The notes under the pieces are model-generated. The model had not been told where the DNA came from, did no database searches, and saw only the letters and a list, made by a program, of their open reading frames with translations. From Aralia elata (lineage: Eukaryota > Streptophyta > Magnoliopsida > Apiales > Araliaceae), in NCBI GenBank assembly GCA_034770075.1, contig CM068386.1:79771007-79835006 (forward strand): a DNA stretch of 64,000 nt, in the 5' to 3' direction. Made by a program: the position numbers and the translations under genes. Shown piece by piece: positions 8,349-20,335 of this stretch (within the stretch, counting starts at the first letter, position 1; every line of letters begins with the position of its first letter).

Positions 8349-10251
8349 TCATTTTCAGACCTATATCAATATGAAAATAACCAAAATACTTTAGTGTTTT
8401 CATCTCTTCATCACAAAAATTATGTTAGGACCCTTTTAAGTGTGAAGTCTCCCACTGGAGCTTATTAACGCAATTACCAAACATGAGCAGATATTAGGGG
8501 AGAAGAAGAGATTTAGATTAGAGTTGGATACTTGGATGATAAAAGAAAGATATGGGGACTGAGATTCATAGAAGAATAAGAGTTAAGGGCGTGTCAAAGA
8601 GAACTCTCAATTCATTTTGCAACATATGCATTGTTTCTACTTACTGAGCTCATTACATAGATTCTCTGATAAGAGAAAACAAAGGAAAAGACTCCTATGC
8701 CCTCTAAAAACTCACATGGCAAATCTTGTCTTAATTTTAGAATTATCCCCAAGTACTTAATCCTTCTTTACCCCTTTCATTCTCCGCTGTTCATAACATT
8801 AAGCCTCAATAAGTTTTTAGGGAATTCATGAATCAACCACCTCCCCCCTTTCCCAGTTGAACGCCAACTATTCCCTCCTCTAATTTATTTAACATTAAAG
8901 ATTAGAAAACTTATCCTCCTAATCAATTTACAACTTATAAGCATTTTCAACTCTCTCTTCATGTTTGGAATGGGGTACTTCCTCTTCTTGACTTCACTAG
9001 ATCTCTTTTCCCGCCAATAAATTTCAGAATGGCTTGCAGCCTTCTCCGAAAATCAGGGCTAACAAGAATGCAGAATGATTCGCTATGCAGAACAGGAACA
9101 GGTACGAGGGATGCAATTTATATTGGTACACAGTACTTGGGGTAGGTTCAGTGGGATCTCTAAGTTGGAATGCAGCATACAGAAAGTGAAACATTTTTTA
9201 TTTTTAATTATATTGGATTTTTTTAGTAAATAATTATTTTTAATTTTTTAAATATCATGTTTTTAATATAATTCTAAGTCATAAATAAAGTTCTTTAATT
9301 TCTCTCACCCGGATTCCAGAGGTCTCTTTTAATAAAGAAAATAAGAAAACGGAAAGGAAAAGGAAAAAGTAGATAAAGCTGCCACTAGAATCTTAGACTA
9401 CTAGTCAAAGCATCAATGATCAAACACAAATCTCCGTACTTGCAGAATATCAAAAATCCATTTACTCTTTTCAATCCTCTTCTCCCAAATATCGGAAGTC
9501 CATTTCCCCTCCCTCTCTCTTCAACATCATCATCTACCTCTCTCTTCGCATCTCCTCCCTCTTTTTTCGACTAACATCTCATGTGGAAGATTGCTTCAAG
9601 AATCAAGATATGAAAAACACTTCAAATCCACATTTTTTCTTGCTTTATAACAGATGTAACCAACATCTGCAATCTACTTCACAACAGGTACGCCATTTCT
9701 AATAATGAAATTTTGCACCATGCCTGTGTTCTTTCTCAACATATGCATTCTTCTTTCCCTGACTCCCTGTTTTTCCACCCAAAACACTGAATCAACGACA
9801 TTTAATCTTTCTGATGTAGGACAGATTCAGGATAAAGAACTACTGAAAAACAATGGAAAAATAAACTAGGATTTAAACTCCACGTTTAAATCTCTAGGGT
9901 CTCTCAAGTATATCAACTCTACAAATCAACACTAAAGATGGATAGTAAGAATGATAATAATCAACTTCAATATCAATAGTCTGTAATCTAAATGACTTGT
10001 GGGGATTACATCACTATTTAAAGAGACTCAAAACCCTAATATTACTTGGAGAATTTATACAAGTACAAAATGAATAAAATACCCTTATTAATAATTCTTA
10101 ATCACTAATTAATGTCCTAAATCCCGACTAATAAATAAATTGCATCAATTACTCTTACATTAAACATAATAAAAACTCTAAATAATAAATAAAAGAATTA
10201 TTTGTTAAAGTCTTGACTTGTGATCCCTATCATTCTCCGCTTCTAGAAAAC
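8346..10251. other. Intergenic stretch, nothing confidently coding
   Basis: AT-rich DNA with pyrimidine-rich runs (about 9470-9570). A 26-codon reading from ATG at 9610 ends at a good-looking splice donor (CAG|GTACGC, 9687), and a 38-codon frame starts at 9029. Neither has a recognisable product or a following exon that I can place, so I do not call a gene. Confidence 0.4.
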
Positions 10252-11055
10252 TCAACCCCAAGTTTTATAACATGATAGAATAATCCATGAATTCCTTTGC
10301 GCCGAAAGAACATTTTGGAACACCTTTAACAACATCCTCACACGATAAGGTTCAAACAATTTCGGGAAGAGAATTAATGAAAGTATCACTTTTGTATTCA
10401 AAGGTGTTGAAAAGTAATTTTCCGAAATAACAAACTCAAAATTATCAACATAGACTGAATCAACTTCTCGTACTATCCTCTCTTTGGTAACAAACAACTC
10501 AAAGCAACTTCAGAGTTTTTCTTAGTTTGTTGTTCACACACAATCTCTGGTTCGACTTTTGGAACTTCAAGAATTTCCATAGACATGTCACAACTATCTG
10601 TAGCCCCGGAATTGTGATCTTCTTTTTTTTTCGTTCTCTTGCTCTTTCTCTGCTCGAATATGTGCCAGCAAATCAATAAGATCATCTTTTATAGAAGAAA
10701 TGTCATCTTTTATAGAAGAACATATAGAAACAATTTTATGTGTAGCCTTTTGAAGTTTTTTGACTTTAGCTTGTTGACATTTCTTTGCTTCACCCTTTCT
10801 TTGCTCATCTAGAGTATGATATATCAATTTTCCAAGGTTGTCTTGCATCAATCATATCCCATCTAAGCTCTTCCTGTTTGGGTTTCAAATATCTATGACC
10901 ACATGTATTAATAAAGTAGTGTATTCGGTCACTTTAATCATCAAGAAACCAAATATACTCTTTTGCTTCAGCAATCAATTCTTTAGTGGGCTCGAGACAT
11001 TGGGCTAAAACTATAAAATAACTTTCCTCCAAAAATGGTTTATAGTTTTTTTTTT
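10252..11055 (-). pseudogene. Decayed coding region of unknown family
   Basis: Read on the minus strand, several frames give protein-like text in consecutive order. Around 11049-10850 there is a segment containing PTKELIAEAKEYIWFLDD, then one stop, then a passage ending near QEELRWDMIDARQPWK. From 10851 to 10594 follows a lysine/glutamine-rich, probably coiled-coil segment (LIYHTLDEQRKGEAKKCQQA), and from 10497 to 10252 a hydrophobic segment ending SWIILSCYKTWG. Frameshifts and stops separate the pieces. I do not recognise the family. An old retroelement ORF or a decayed host gene are both possible. Confidence 0.35.
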
Positions 11056-12073
11056 TCTAAATTTCCAGAACAAGGGTCAAACTGATAATAAATCAAAAGT
11101 TAGGACACGGTTCTTTTTTTAAAAAAAAAATTACCAAACTACGGGATGAAGGCTTAACGGAAAGATAACCCAAAGGTACATGAACGTAATTTTGGTATAA
11201 AAATTTGCACCTGTTTGTAGTGGGGCCCTTTATGAGGTAAAAACAAATACAGAACTGGGCTATTTAAAATGTGGGCTAAACTAGTATTATGTTTTGGGTC
11301 AGGTCTGAAGGTGGCAAGAGAGGCTTAAACTTAAATTAGGGTTACCTCATGCAACAAACTGCAACAACAAAAATAGCAACAAAGCAGCTACAAAACAGCC
11401 TTCTGCTTCTCCTTTGTCCCCCCCCCCCCCCCCCCACCCCCCCCCGCGGCTAGCTTCACATTGTGATGGGTCTGCAAACCACAATGCACAGCAGCGCGTA
11501 AACAGTAATTCCTTGAACAGTGATTTCACGATAAACAGTAATCCCGTGATGAACAATGTTCGGCCATGAACAGGGTTTCAAATGTGAACATTGCTCCCAC
11601 CAAACTTTTTTTTCTTTGCTTTTTTTTTTTCAAACCCAAGATCTCCCAAAAACTAAAAAATTAATGGAGAAACCTAAAGCTCTGATATCACTTTCTCCTC
11701 CTGTTTTGTATCACATCATAACCTTTCTTTTTTAAAGAAAAAAAACACATTGAACCAACAACATCAACGAACCTTATCCTATCCTGTACCCCGTTTCGGA
11801 ATGGCATTCAAGTTTGCAGGACACAAGGTATTAAGCGAATTATGGTATTTTAAAGAACACATGTCTACCTGTGAAATCCCAATATCCTGCTGCTTACCAT
11901 GACATCTCCTCTTTGATTAAGATTACCCTGAATGGAAGCAGGGTTTCCAAGTATCCCAATACATAGTTGCAAGAGGCCAACCAAGAGGACTGCCTTAAGG
12001 ACTTTTGATGGGGTCGACAAGTCCAAAGAAGAAATTACATATATTTTATGAAAATGTTATTGTGTTTAATTTG
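11056..12073. other. Intergenic stretch with a long C homopolymer
   Basis: No coding feature is supported. A run of C residues broken by one A lies at about 11419-11446, with T-rich runs at 11047-11056 and 11605-11630. Confidence 0.5.
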
Positions 12074-12081
12074 GGAGAAAT

Positions 12082-12767
12082 CAGTGTTGTTAAAGGCGCC
12101 TAGGCGTGAGGCCCATCCCAGCCCACTCTGGGCGCGTTGCCTCACCTGAGGCGCGGATCCTTCAATGAGGCGCATGCGAGGCGCACAAGGCACGGGCTTC
12201 ATCGAAGTCATGTAATTTTTAATTATTTTTTTTAAGCAATCTACACCATCAATTGCAGACTCCTCCATGTGGTAAGTCTCTCTCTTCTCCTTTTTGTTTT
12301 TGTCTCTTCTCTTGCCCAAAAAAAAAACTATTTTATGAGATACTGAGGGGTTATGCTGCCCAATTTTTTCTAAAAAATTAGGTACTTTACTACACTACTA
12401 TTCCCGGTGTTTATTAACTAATTAAATAATTAAATGTGTATATAATTTATAAGTATTTTTAATATTTAAATATGCATTTATATTGTTGTTTAGTGTTTAC
12501 TTAAATACATATATGTAAGATTGTAAATATTTAACTCTGTACTTATATAGAATGTAATTATCATATAATAATATCAGTGTATCACTATGCTACAGAGGTA
12601 TGGTCCTTGAACTGTTTGTACTTAATGGTTGATAAATTTGATACATAAATTATTAAATGTTATATATATGTGTGTGTGTGTGTGTGTGGTGTGCGTGCGC
12701 CTCACTTCGATGAGGCGCGCGCCTAGGCCTAAGTAAACCTTTGCGCCTCACGCTTTAAATAACAATG
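12082..12767. mobile_element. Non-autonomous hAT-type element, 686 bp
   Basis: The ends are CAGTGTTGTTAAAGGCG and, on the other strand, CATTGTTATTTAAAGCG, giving imperfect TIRs that start CA(G/T)TGTT. The flanks carry the perfect 8-bp duplication GGAGAAAT (12074-12081 and 12768-12775). The subterminal regions are dense in GCGCCTAGGCG and GAGGCGC boxes, while the middle is AT-rich with a TG microsatellite (about 12668-12690). No transposase is encoded. Confidence 0.85.
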
Positions 12768-12775
12768 GGAGAAAT

Positions 12776-14373
12776 ATGTATGTAATTATTTATTTTATTT
12801 AATTAGTGGGGTTTCAGGACATTAAATAATAATTAGCAATTTTCAATATTTAGGTGGGGTATTTTAGTTATTTAGTACTTTTATGTTCCCAAGTATATTA
12901 GGGTTTTAAGTTTCTTTAAATACTGATGTAATCCCACAAGACTATTGTTAAGATAGATTATTGGAATATTATTTTGAGACGTAAATTTGATTGCTACCAA
13001 TTCGACTCTTCTACAATTGTGATCCCAGGGGTAGTGGAGTGCTGAGCTCCACCCTAATCATACCTTTACTTTATTTTTCCATTAAATTTCAGAACTATTC
13101 AACCCTAAATTTGTCCTACATGGTTACATCAACTTTCCACATGTACCTAATTGCCTATTTTCAATCCCCGAGGAAGGTCGACTTGTCTCTGTTAGACACA
13201 TTTTACGGACATGCGTCATATTTCTTATGTGTAAATATTATAAATAAAAAGTCTTCGTGTCGCAAACATGTATGATACATGTTGGACCCTTTGAATGATA
13301 TTACTAACTCAAAAAAGTGTAATTGTAAAAAAAAAACAGTAGAAATGATTGTGTCTTAAAAAATTGAGAATAGGGAATACTTATTAAAGACTAAAGCACA
13401 GGCCAAGGATGCAACTAGAATTTCTTGAGGGCAGTCGGATCAAAATGATCAACACTTTAAAATTTCATAGCAACAAGTGAATAAATACTAAAAGAATATA
13501 GAAAAAAAGTATATGCCATGGACAATTTAAGAGAATTCTTTTCTTTGTATTTTATAGTAGAAGAGTCTGATATTTATTCTGACATAATTTAGTCAAAAAT
13601 AAAAAAACAAAAGTTATTGATCTTTTTTATATGAATTTGCCAACTTAGGATAAAAAGAATACTTGACGACACAGAACTTACACATATAGATAGATAGGAG
13701 AGAGAGTGAGAGAGAACAATTATGTTAAGGAGGATAGAGACTAAAGAACAATAGATCTCAGAAATTTGGCACAATCATAACTTAGTTACACTTATTTTTT
13801 GTGCAACCTGAAATATTGATCTAATTATTTGAAGGGTCTTCTATCAATAAAGAAGTTCTACAAACTCTGCATGTGTGTGTGTATATATATATATATAAGG
13901 AATTCTCCGAATCTTAAGCATGGACCATACCCCATGCTGCCCCCTCCCTTCCTCTGTCCATCATTGTAGGCATGGGCAAGAGTAAGCATCATAGCTATGT
14001 GTATCTTGCATCCATATAAGTTAACATTTTCATATATCTAGACTCAATTATATTGATCGCTTATCACTTTCTAACATGATAATTATTATTTATTATAATT
14101 CTAAATCACAGTTTTATGCTGCTACCATGTGACATTAGATTTACTTGTTATAAACAGAATATACCTTTTTTTCTATATATTTGGTAATATATATTAAAAA
14201 CCCTCTCCAAAAAGCCATAGACATCAAATTGCAAAAGAAAGCAAAAAAAATCCAAAAGAAGAGCCCGAACCTCTAGAATGCAAAAGCTGTACTACCCCTG
14301 GAGATGTAAACAACTGCCCAAAAAAACAAAATTTGTATTTCTCTTCAAGAAAGCAATTGTAACAGATGGGTAC
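12776..14373. other. Intergenic stretch, nothing confidently coding
   Basis: AT-rich DNA. A 94-codon frame at 12991-13275 shows no recognisable domain. A TG/AT microsatellite lies at about 13870-13895. Confidence 0.4.
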
Positions 14374-15150
14374 AGAAGCATGTTTCTTTCGGCCACCAAC
14401 AGGACAAGCATTTGATTTTTGGGAGATGTGTAGCATGGAGGGAGGAGATTCAGTGAGAGGTTCTCCCAATCTTTTTCTTGTGGCTATAGATTCAGAGCCT
14501 AGGTTAGTGAACAACATATTGGACTTCAGTGTGAGATTGACATGGTGTCCTATATTGGAACTTTCAATAGTGGGACTTAGAGAACTATGGACAACTTTTT
14601 GCATTTTTTACTACTGATTGATCCACCGGCTGGCCAGGATGCCATTTTGAAATGGAAGGAGCATTTTAGTGGCCAGTTTTCTGTTAGATTCCACTTCGGT
14701 TCTCTTCGTAGTAATGGAAAAATAGATTTTTCCAGCATTTGGAAGGTTGGTGCTTTAGAAGGTATGGTTTCTTTTCATAGGCAGCACAGTCAGGGGACAT
14801 TCTCATTCATGACAACCTTCAGAAGGGAGGTAGATTATGGTTACTTGACTTTGTACGTGCCGCAGTGCAGAAGAAACAATTAACCACTTGCTTGTTCATT
14901 GCAAGTTGGCTTGGCACATTTGGAGTCTTGTTTTCTCTGTCTGGCATTGCTTTGGTGATGCTGAGCTCGGTAAAGGAGCTGTTGGAGACTTAAAGTTGTG
15001 CACTTGTGCTAACTACTAAGGTGGGTAAAGAATGGAGACAGAGGGGGATCTTATTACGCATTGTTTCTGATGGACCATTTGCAAGAAAGGGACAACTTGT
15101 GCTTCAAAGACAAGAAGAGACAAATGTTTTTTTGATAGAAGAAGAAAGGA
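14374..15150 (+). pseudogene. LINE (non-LTR) ORF2 relic: C-terminal and zf-RVT-like region
   Basis: Read across frames on the plus strand, the region follows the order of the C-terminal part of plant LINE ORF2. It starts with an FDFWEM...GSPNLFLVAID segment, continues with a LLLIDPPAGQDA segment and SGQFSVRFHFGSL, then SIWKVGALEGMVSFH. From 14853 a shifted frame gives CTCRSAEETINHLLVHCKLA, matching the Cys/His core of the zf-RVT domain, then WHIWSLVFSV. At least three frameshifts make it non-functional. The family call rests on motif order; no poly(A) tail or target duplication was defined. Confidence 0.65.
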
Positions 15151-17202
15151 GAAACCAATAATATATATCCAGTTTTTGAACATCAGACTCATCATTTTTT
15201 TCATTCATTTTTTATTTTTTATTTTTTTTTGGGGGGTGGGGATGAGGTGTATCCAGGCTTTGAAACAATGAATGTTCTGATGAAACAATGAAAAATATAC
15301 ACACGAGAGAGAGAGAGAAGGGTTTTCAATTTTAAGCAACTCCCCAACATGATGTCTTATTTCACATAGAATTACAATCAAATGTGGATTAATTAACCCG
15401 AGCATTAAGTGAAGTTCATATACATAATCAAAGAGAAGAAATCACAATATGGCATTTGCACACCTATAAGATTATGGGCAAGCATTTTGCAATTCTTTGT
15501 CTGGAATTGAACATCAACCTCGTTGTGGATCTCTTTACTCTGTACTATCAAGAGCAATATCAAAAAACCAATTAAACAGCAATCATTTGTAAAAATCAAG
15601 AGACGTCAAAATCATGATTGCTTCAGAATTAGCCGAGTCAATGAAAATAGAAAATTCAAGTGGAAAGGATTTTGTTCGTAAAAAGAATAAAAAGCATCAT
15701 GAAAGTAAGGCACTTGTAGTTTAGGCAAGCTACAGTTGAACAAACCCATATGAGAGAGAGGGAGTAGAATTGCCAATCTGTCACCCACAGCAAGGATATT
15801 CATATTTAAGCACACTTGTAGTTTAGGCAAGATACAGTTGAACAAACCCATATGAGAGAGAGGGAGTAGAATTGCCAATCTGCCACCCACAGTAAGGATA
15901 TTCATATTTAAGCAACTCCCTAACCCTTATCCCAAATTCCACAAGAAAATAAACTGAAAACTCTTAAGGGGAAGAATGATGTCTTATAGCACAAGACATT
16001 ACATAAACAAACGTATTATAACACTTGTTTGAAATGGAATTGTATATACTATTTACAAATGGAGATTGTGAACAAGCAACCTCATATTTGAACAATTATA
16101 TCAAATATTAACAAATGTTAATATGATATCAAGAGTAAATGAGGTTGAGTGGATGTTGTGCCGTGAAATGAAGTACTCAATGAAGAGTCAAGACTCCAAA
16201 GCCTTTTAGAGTCAAAAATGCACTAGCAAAAAGCTTAGGTGAACTTTATATGGAGTAAGTGACCTAAAATGAAACCTAAGTAATCAAAGGAAATTTATAT
16301 AGTTTTAACAGTAAACTAACAATGAATTAATTACTGTTTTAAACTCATGGTTACCGGGGACGCTGAACGACAGCGTACAAAATTCGATACGAGGAACACT
16401 ACCTATAGTAGAATGTACAAGGCCACAAAGTATAGTTTTTATTTTTTGTATAAGTTTGTAGAAATTTCATACATAAGAAATCTGCTTTTAATTCCCTAGG
16501 AAAACAAAGAAGGAAAGAAAACATCATAAATTAATAAATGCCTGATCATCTTTGAGTCATACTATTTATACTTAATGCTCCCAAGTCTCTTGAAACAAAA
16601 TGAGGAAAATGACAAAAGAAAAAAAAAAGAAACAGAGATAGAGATAGAAATAAAGATAGAGGTAATGTACTTGCAAGTTCAATGCAACTCGGTTTGAATC
16701 TTATCCCAAGTTCTTCAAGCTCCGAAATGAAACAGTAACAGGAGGACTTAAAAATCCGAGTCTCAAGACAACCGTAAGTTTAATACCATGACCAAAGAAC
16801 AACTATCACAATTGAAAAAAAAAAATCAGAAGTGCAAAAAAAGACACTAAGAAAAGGTCATGTAAGGAGAAATGACTAACCAAAACCACAAGAAAAGGTT
16901 ATCTGGCTTTAGCAGTGTTCTGATCAGCAGACATGTCACTCCCAAGTGTTCATACAAAAGCAAGTTTGACCCAGCTAATCTCAGAGAAAGAGAAGACATG
17001 ATCGACAATTCACTTGCCTAATTAATGCAAAAGAAATTAGAACATAATCCATCTCACAGATAACTGGGAACACAACAATAAAAGCACTAGAAAATATACA
17101 TGAATAAGTAGATTAATTTAAGAACATACTATAAATCAAAAGTAATTTTCCATAAAAAAAAATCATCTACAGTTAAAGAACCCACCATTAAGAATTCCTT
17201 GC
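15151..17202. other. Intergenic stretch downstream of the PPR gene
   Basis: No coding feature is supported. It holds a 102-bp tandem duplication (15711-15914), a GA microsatellite near 15306 and the presumed 3' flank of the PPR gene next to 17203. Confidence 0.4.
15711..15914 (+). repeat. 102-bp tandem duplication
   Basis: CACTTGTAGTTTAGGCAAG recurs at 15711 and 15813, followed both times by a GAGAGAGAGGGAGTAG box. The copies differ at only a few positions. Confidence 0.9.
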
Positions 17203-19698
17203 TCATTCTTGATTTGCATTTGTTGATGGCCTCTGCCACCCATTTATTAAAGTAGTGTATGATATTTCATCTAAAGCTACACCTTTCTGGGACATGTGCT
17301 CACATAATTTGAAAGCTTCTTCAACCTTTCCGTCCTTGCAAAACCCATTTGTCATCGTATTATAAGCGACAGCATCTGGGATAATTCCCTTCTGTACCAT
17401 CTCTTCAAGAAGCTTCGCAGCTTCTTTCATATCACCCGATTTGCAATACCCATCAATCATGACAGTGAAAGTAATTTTGTTAGGGTATATGTTACACGAA
17501 GACATTTCCTGCAACACTCTCTTGACTTTATCCATCTGTCCTAGCTTACAATAACCACCAATTAGTGCAGTATAACAGACCACATTAGGCAACAAGCCCT
17601 CATTTCTCATTTCACCAATAAGGAGTTTTCCATCCTCAACACGGCCAATAACGCACATTCCATGTATGAGAGAAGAATATGTGGAAGAAGTTGGTGGAAT
17701 GCCTTTATTTCTCATGTCATCACGAAGCCTAAAGGCCTCGGTAATATTCCCTTTCCTACAATAGGCTCTGATAAGTGTATTATAAACAACATAATTCAGC
17801 TCAATATTCTGATCGAGTACCTCATTGAAGAGCTTTTTACCCTCTTCAACTTTACCAGCTTTACAAAATCCATCTATCATGACCCCATATGTATAAATGT
17901 TGGGAATCAAACCTTTCATTTTGCATTCATTCAACATGACCAAAGCTTCGTCCATCTTACCCATATTACACAGCCCATGCATCAGCAAATTGTAAGTAAA
18001 ATTATTAGGTGCAATTCCTCTCTTAACCATCTCTTCTCTCAATTTAAAACCTTCCTCCAGTTTACCCTCCTTGCAACATCCAAATATGAGTGTGTTATAC
18101 GTAGTTCTATCCAACTGCAAACCCCTATCTAGCATCTCCCTGAGAACCCTAACAGCCTCTGTCATGTTACCTGCTTCACAAAGTCCATGAATAAGAGCAT
18201 TCGACGTAACTGTATTCACTGCAAACCCTTTCTCCAGTAGTCCAAACCAAAGTTGAAGTGCATCTGAATGCTTATTCTCCTTACAAAGCCCTCCAAGTAA
18301 TGTGGTGAGCAAACTGTCATTTGGTCTTAAATCTCTTAACAACATTTCCCTAGTGAGTTGTAGCGCTGAGTCAAACCTGGAATTCTTACAGAGCCAATTT
18401 ATAATGGAAGTAAATGAGCCAACATTTATAGATAACCCACTAGATATCATCTCTTCTAAAAGAATTTCAGCTTGATCCAATCGGCTAGTCTTGCAGAATC
18501 CCTGGATAAGTGAATTGAAAGTGACTGAATTAGGACCAAAACCCTTGCTCAGCATATCATCCCTCACATTCAAAGCTTTGGTGAGATTTCCCATCTTACA
18601 ATACCCATCAATTAATGTGTTATAGACTACCTCATTCGGAAAAAGCCCCTTGTCTGTCATTTCTTTCAAAGTACAGTTCGCTTCTTCAAATTTCTCTACT
18701 TTCATTAGACCATTGATAAGCACGCTATATGTTATAAGACTCGGGTTCACACTATTCTTTATCATTTTCTCTTTGAATTTAAAAGCTTCTTCCAAATTCC
18801 TGTTCTTGCAGAGCCCATGAATTATGTTATTATATGTAACAACATTTGGAGATATCCCCATCTCCTCCATTTTAATAAATAAGCCAATTGCATATTCAAC
18901 CTTGCCTCCTTTACAAAATGCATTGATGGCAGTACTGAACAAATAAACATCAGGCAAAACACCACGATGAATAGTTTCAAATAGCTCGTAACTCTTTTGA
19001 AGCTCATTAGCTTTCACAAGAGAAGTCAATAGAAAATTACAAGTCCTCAAAGAAGGAAACAAACCCTTGCTTGCCAACAATCGAAACGCATCCAAAGCAA
19101 TATCCAATCCCAAATTTTTAAATTGGGTCGAATAAACATGAATCAATAAATCAAAAGTCCCAATGCCAGGCCTAGATTCCGATGCCGATGCCAAATGCAA
19201 ATCTACTAATGCAACAGCTATCTCTAAATGCTTATTATTGGGGTTATAAAGCAACACAGGTAATTTCCAATCAATTAACCGAATCAAAAGCAATCGAGCA
19301 GCCCCATCAAAATTCGAAACAATGAGCAAACGAATTAACACACAGTAAGTCCTAACAGTGAATCTAAACCCACAAGATTTTGATGAAAAATAAAAGAATT
19401 TCAAACAAGTTAATGGGTTCACAGAGAACCGCATATCAAAAAAAAGCTTATCAAATTGGTGTGGAGACAAATGGGTTAGTATATCTTTACATTTAGCTGA
19501 ATCTAGAGATGGGTTTGAGAGTATTGAAGTTACCAACTTAAGGAACCTCTGATCTAACGGCTGTGATTGCTTCTGGGGGTCAGGGAGGCTAGGTTTTTGT
19601 TGGTGGCATTGAGCAATGGAAGTTGTGCAGGTAATTGGGCGATTTATGAAAAAGAGAATGGGGTTTGATTTGGGGATTAAGATTCTTCTTAAATCCAT
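17203..19698 (-). CDS. P-type pentatricopeptide repeat protein, 831 aa, intact and intronless
   Basis: P-type PPR proteins bind organellar RNA one nucleotide per motif and act in stability, splicing, end processing or translation. The frame is open from ATG (19698) to TGA (17203-17205). The N-terminus has basic and hydroxylated residues, few acidic ones, and lacks a clear signal peptide, so mitochondrial or plastid import is likely. After an N-terminal region with weak PPR-like segments (about 115-215), about 18 standard 35-residue motifs run from about 217 to about 810, for example TYNTLIFGCCKEGKLEEG. All are P-type; no L/S, E, DYW or SMR domain is seen, so editing or cleavage activity is not expected. 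A last half-motif and a short tail (WQRPSTNANQE) close the protein. It is a single copy here, unlike clustered restorer-type PPRs. Similarity to Arabidopsis At4g19440-like proteins is from memory and unverified. Confidence 0.95.
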   Translation of the reverse strand: MDLRRILIPKSNPILFFINRPITCTTSIAQCHQQKPSLPDPQKQSQPLDQRFLKLVTSILSNPSLDSAKCKDILTHLSPHQFDKLFFDMRFSVNPLTCLKFFYFSSKSCGFRFTVRTYCVLIRLLIVSNFDGAARLLLIRLIDWKLPVLLYNPNNKHLEIAVALVDLHLASASESRPGIGTFDLLIHVYSTQFKNLGLDIALDAFRLLASKGLFPSLRTCNFLLTSLVKANELQKSYELFETIHRGVLPDVYLFSTAINAFCKGGKVEYAIGLFIKMEEMGISPNVVTYNNIIHGLCKNRNLEEAFKFKEKMIKNSVNPSLITYSVLINGLMKVEKFEEANCTLKEMTDKGLFPNEVVYNTLIDGYCKMGNLTKALNVRDDMLSKGFGPNSVTFNSLIQGFCKTSRLDQAEILLEEMISSGLSINVGSFTSIINWLCKNSRFDSALQLTREMLLRDLRPNDSLLTTLLGGLCKENKHSDALQLWFGLLEKGFAVNTVTSNALIHGLCEAGNMTEAVRVLREMLDRGLQLDRTTYNTLIFGCCKEGKLEEGFKLREEMVKRGIAPNNFTYNLLMHGLCNMGKMDEALVMLNECKMKGLIPNIYTYGVMIDGFCKAGKVEEGKKLFNEVLDQNIELNYVVYNTLIRAYCRKGNITEAFRLRDDMRNKGIPPTSSTYSSLIHGMCVIGRVEDGKLLIGEMRNEGLLPNVVCYTALIGGYCKLGQMDKVKRVLQEMSSCNIYPNKITFTVMIDGYCKSGDMKEAAKLLEEMVQKGIIPDAVAYNTMTNGFCKDGKVEEAFKLCEHMSQKGVALDEISYTTLINGWQRPSTNANQE

Positions 19699-20203
19699 AA
19701 AGGGATTTACGTAAAGAGAGAGGGGTTTTAGGGTTCTTGGGTTTTTTGTTGGGAGTGAAGGGGGTTTAATGGGGGTGGATGTTGTTGTGGTGGCGACAGT
19801 GCCATGAGTTTCGGTTCTTGTTGATAGGAGGCGAAGGGAGAGAGGGAGGGAACCTATCTAGACAGTCTAGACTTGAATAGAGAGAAGAAGGAAAAAAAAA
19901 ATGCTCGGACCAAAAGTTTGGTTTGGAATTAATTTTGAGAAGAAAAAAAAATTATGTGAGAAAAAGAAAAGAGATTAAATTTCATTTCTCACGCTTGTGA
20001 ATTTTGAAAGGATAATTTAATTTAAAATAATAATATTATTATTTTACCGTTATGAGATTATTTTTGATAAATTATTATAAAAATATTTTTTGATATTTTA
20101 AAATGTTATACACATTTTTGATCAATTTCTTCCCAAATCTTTCCACTTCCAGATGAAATAGTGGTATATATATATATGGTCAATATGTAGGTGCACAACT
20201 GTG
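19699..20203. other. 5' flank of the PPR gene
   Basis: Presumed promoter and leader of the minus-strand PPR gene. Purine-rich runs (about 19825-19980) and AT-rich DNA are present; no clear TATA box could be assigned. Confidence 0.35.
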
Positions 20204-20335
20204 CACTATCACAGTAGGGCTATGGTGACCGTTTTTGGGCTATGGCGACGGTAGTACCGTCGCTATAGGTCTATGCCGACGGTAGTACCGTCGCCATAGC
20301 CCAAAAAACCGTCGTCATAGGCCTACTGTGTAGTA
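20204..20335. mobile_element. CACTA-like foldback MITE, about 132 bp
   Basis: The left end CACTATCACAGTAGG mirrors the right end, whose complement reads TACTACACAGTAGG. The inside folds back, with TGGGCTATGGCGACGGTA on both arms. It contains GCGACGGTAGTACCGTCGC (20245-20263), a 19-nt palindrome around one central base. CACTA-type ends are inferred; a 3-bp target duplication is not clear. Confidence 0.55.

Noticed and set aside
11419..11446. Long C homopolymer as a structural (G-quadruplex) element
   Set aside because: It could form such a structure on the G strand, but it may also be a sequencing or assembly artefact of a homopolymer, and nothing around it suggests function.
14224..14604. 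126-codon minus-strand frame
   Set aside because: It is antisense to the LINE relic, which has recognisable motif order on the plus strand.
17662..18132. 156-codon frame antisense to the PPR gene
   Set aside because: It is a shadow of the repetitive PPR coding sequence on the other strand.
17203..19698. PPR gene as a restorer-of-fertility (RFL) gene
   Set aside because: RFL genes are usually clustered and form a distinct clade. Here there is a single copy and no cytoplasmic sterility context, so the sequence alone does not support it.
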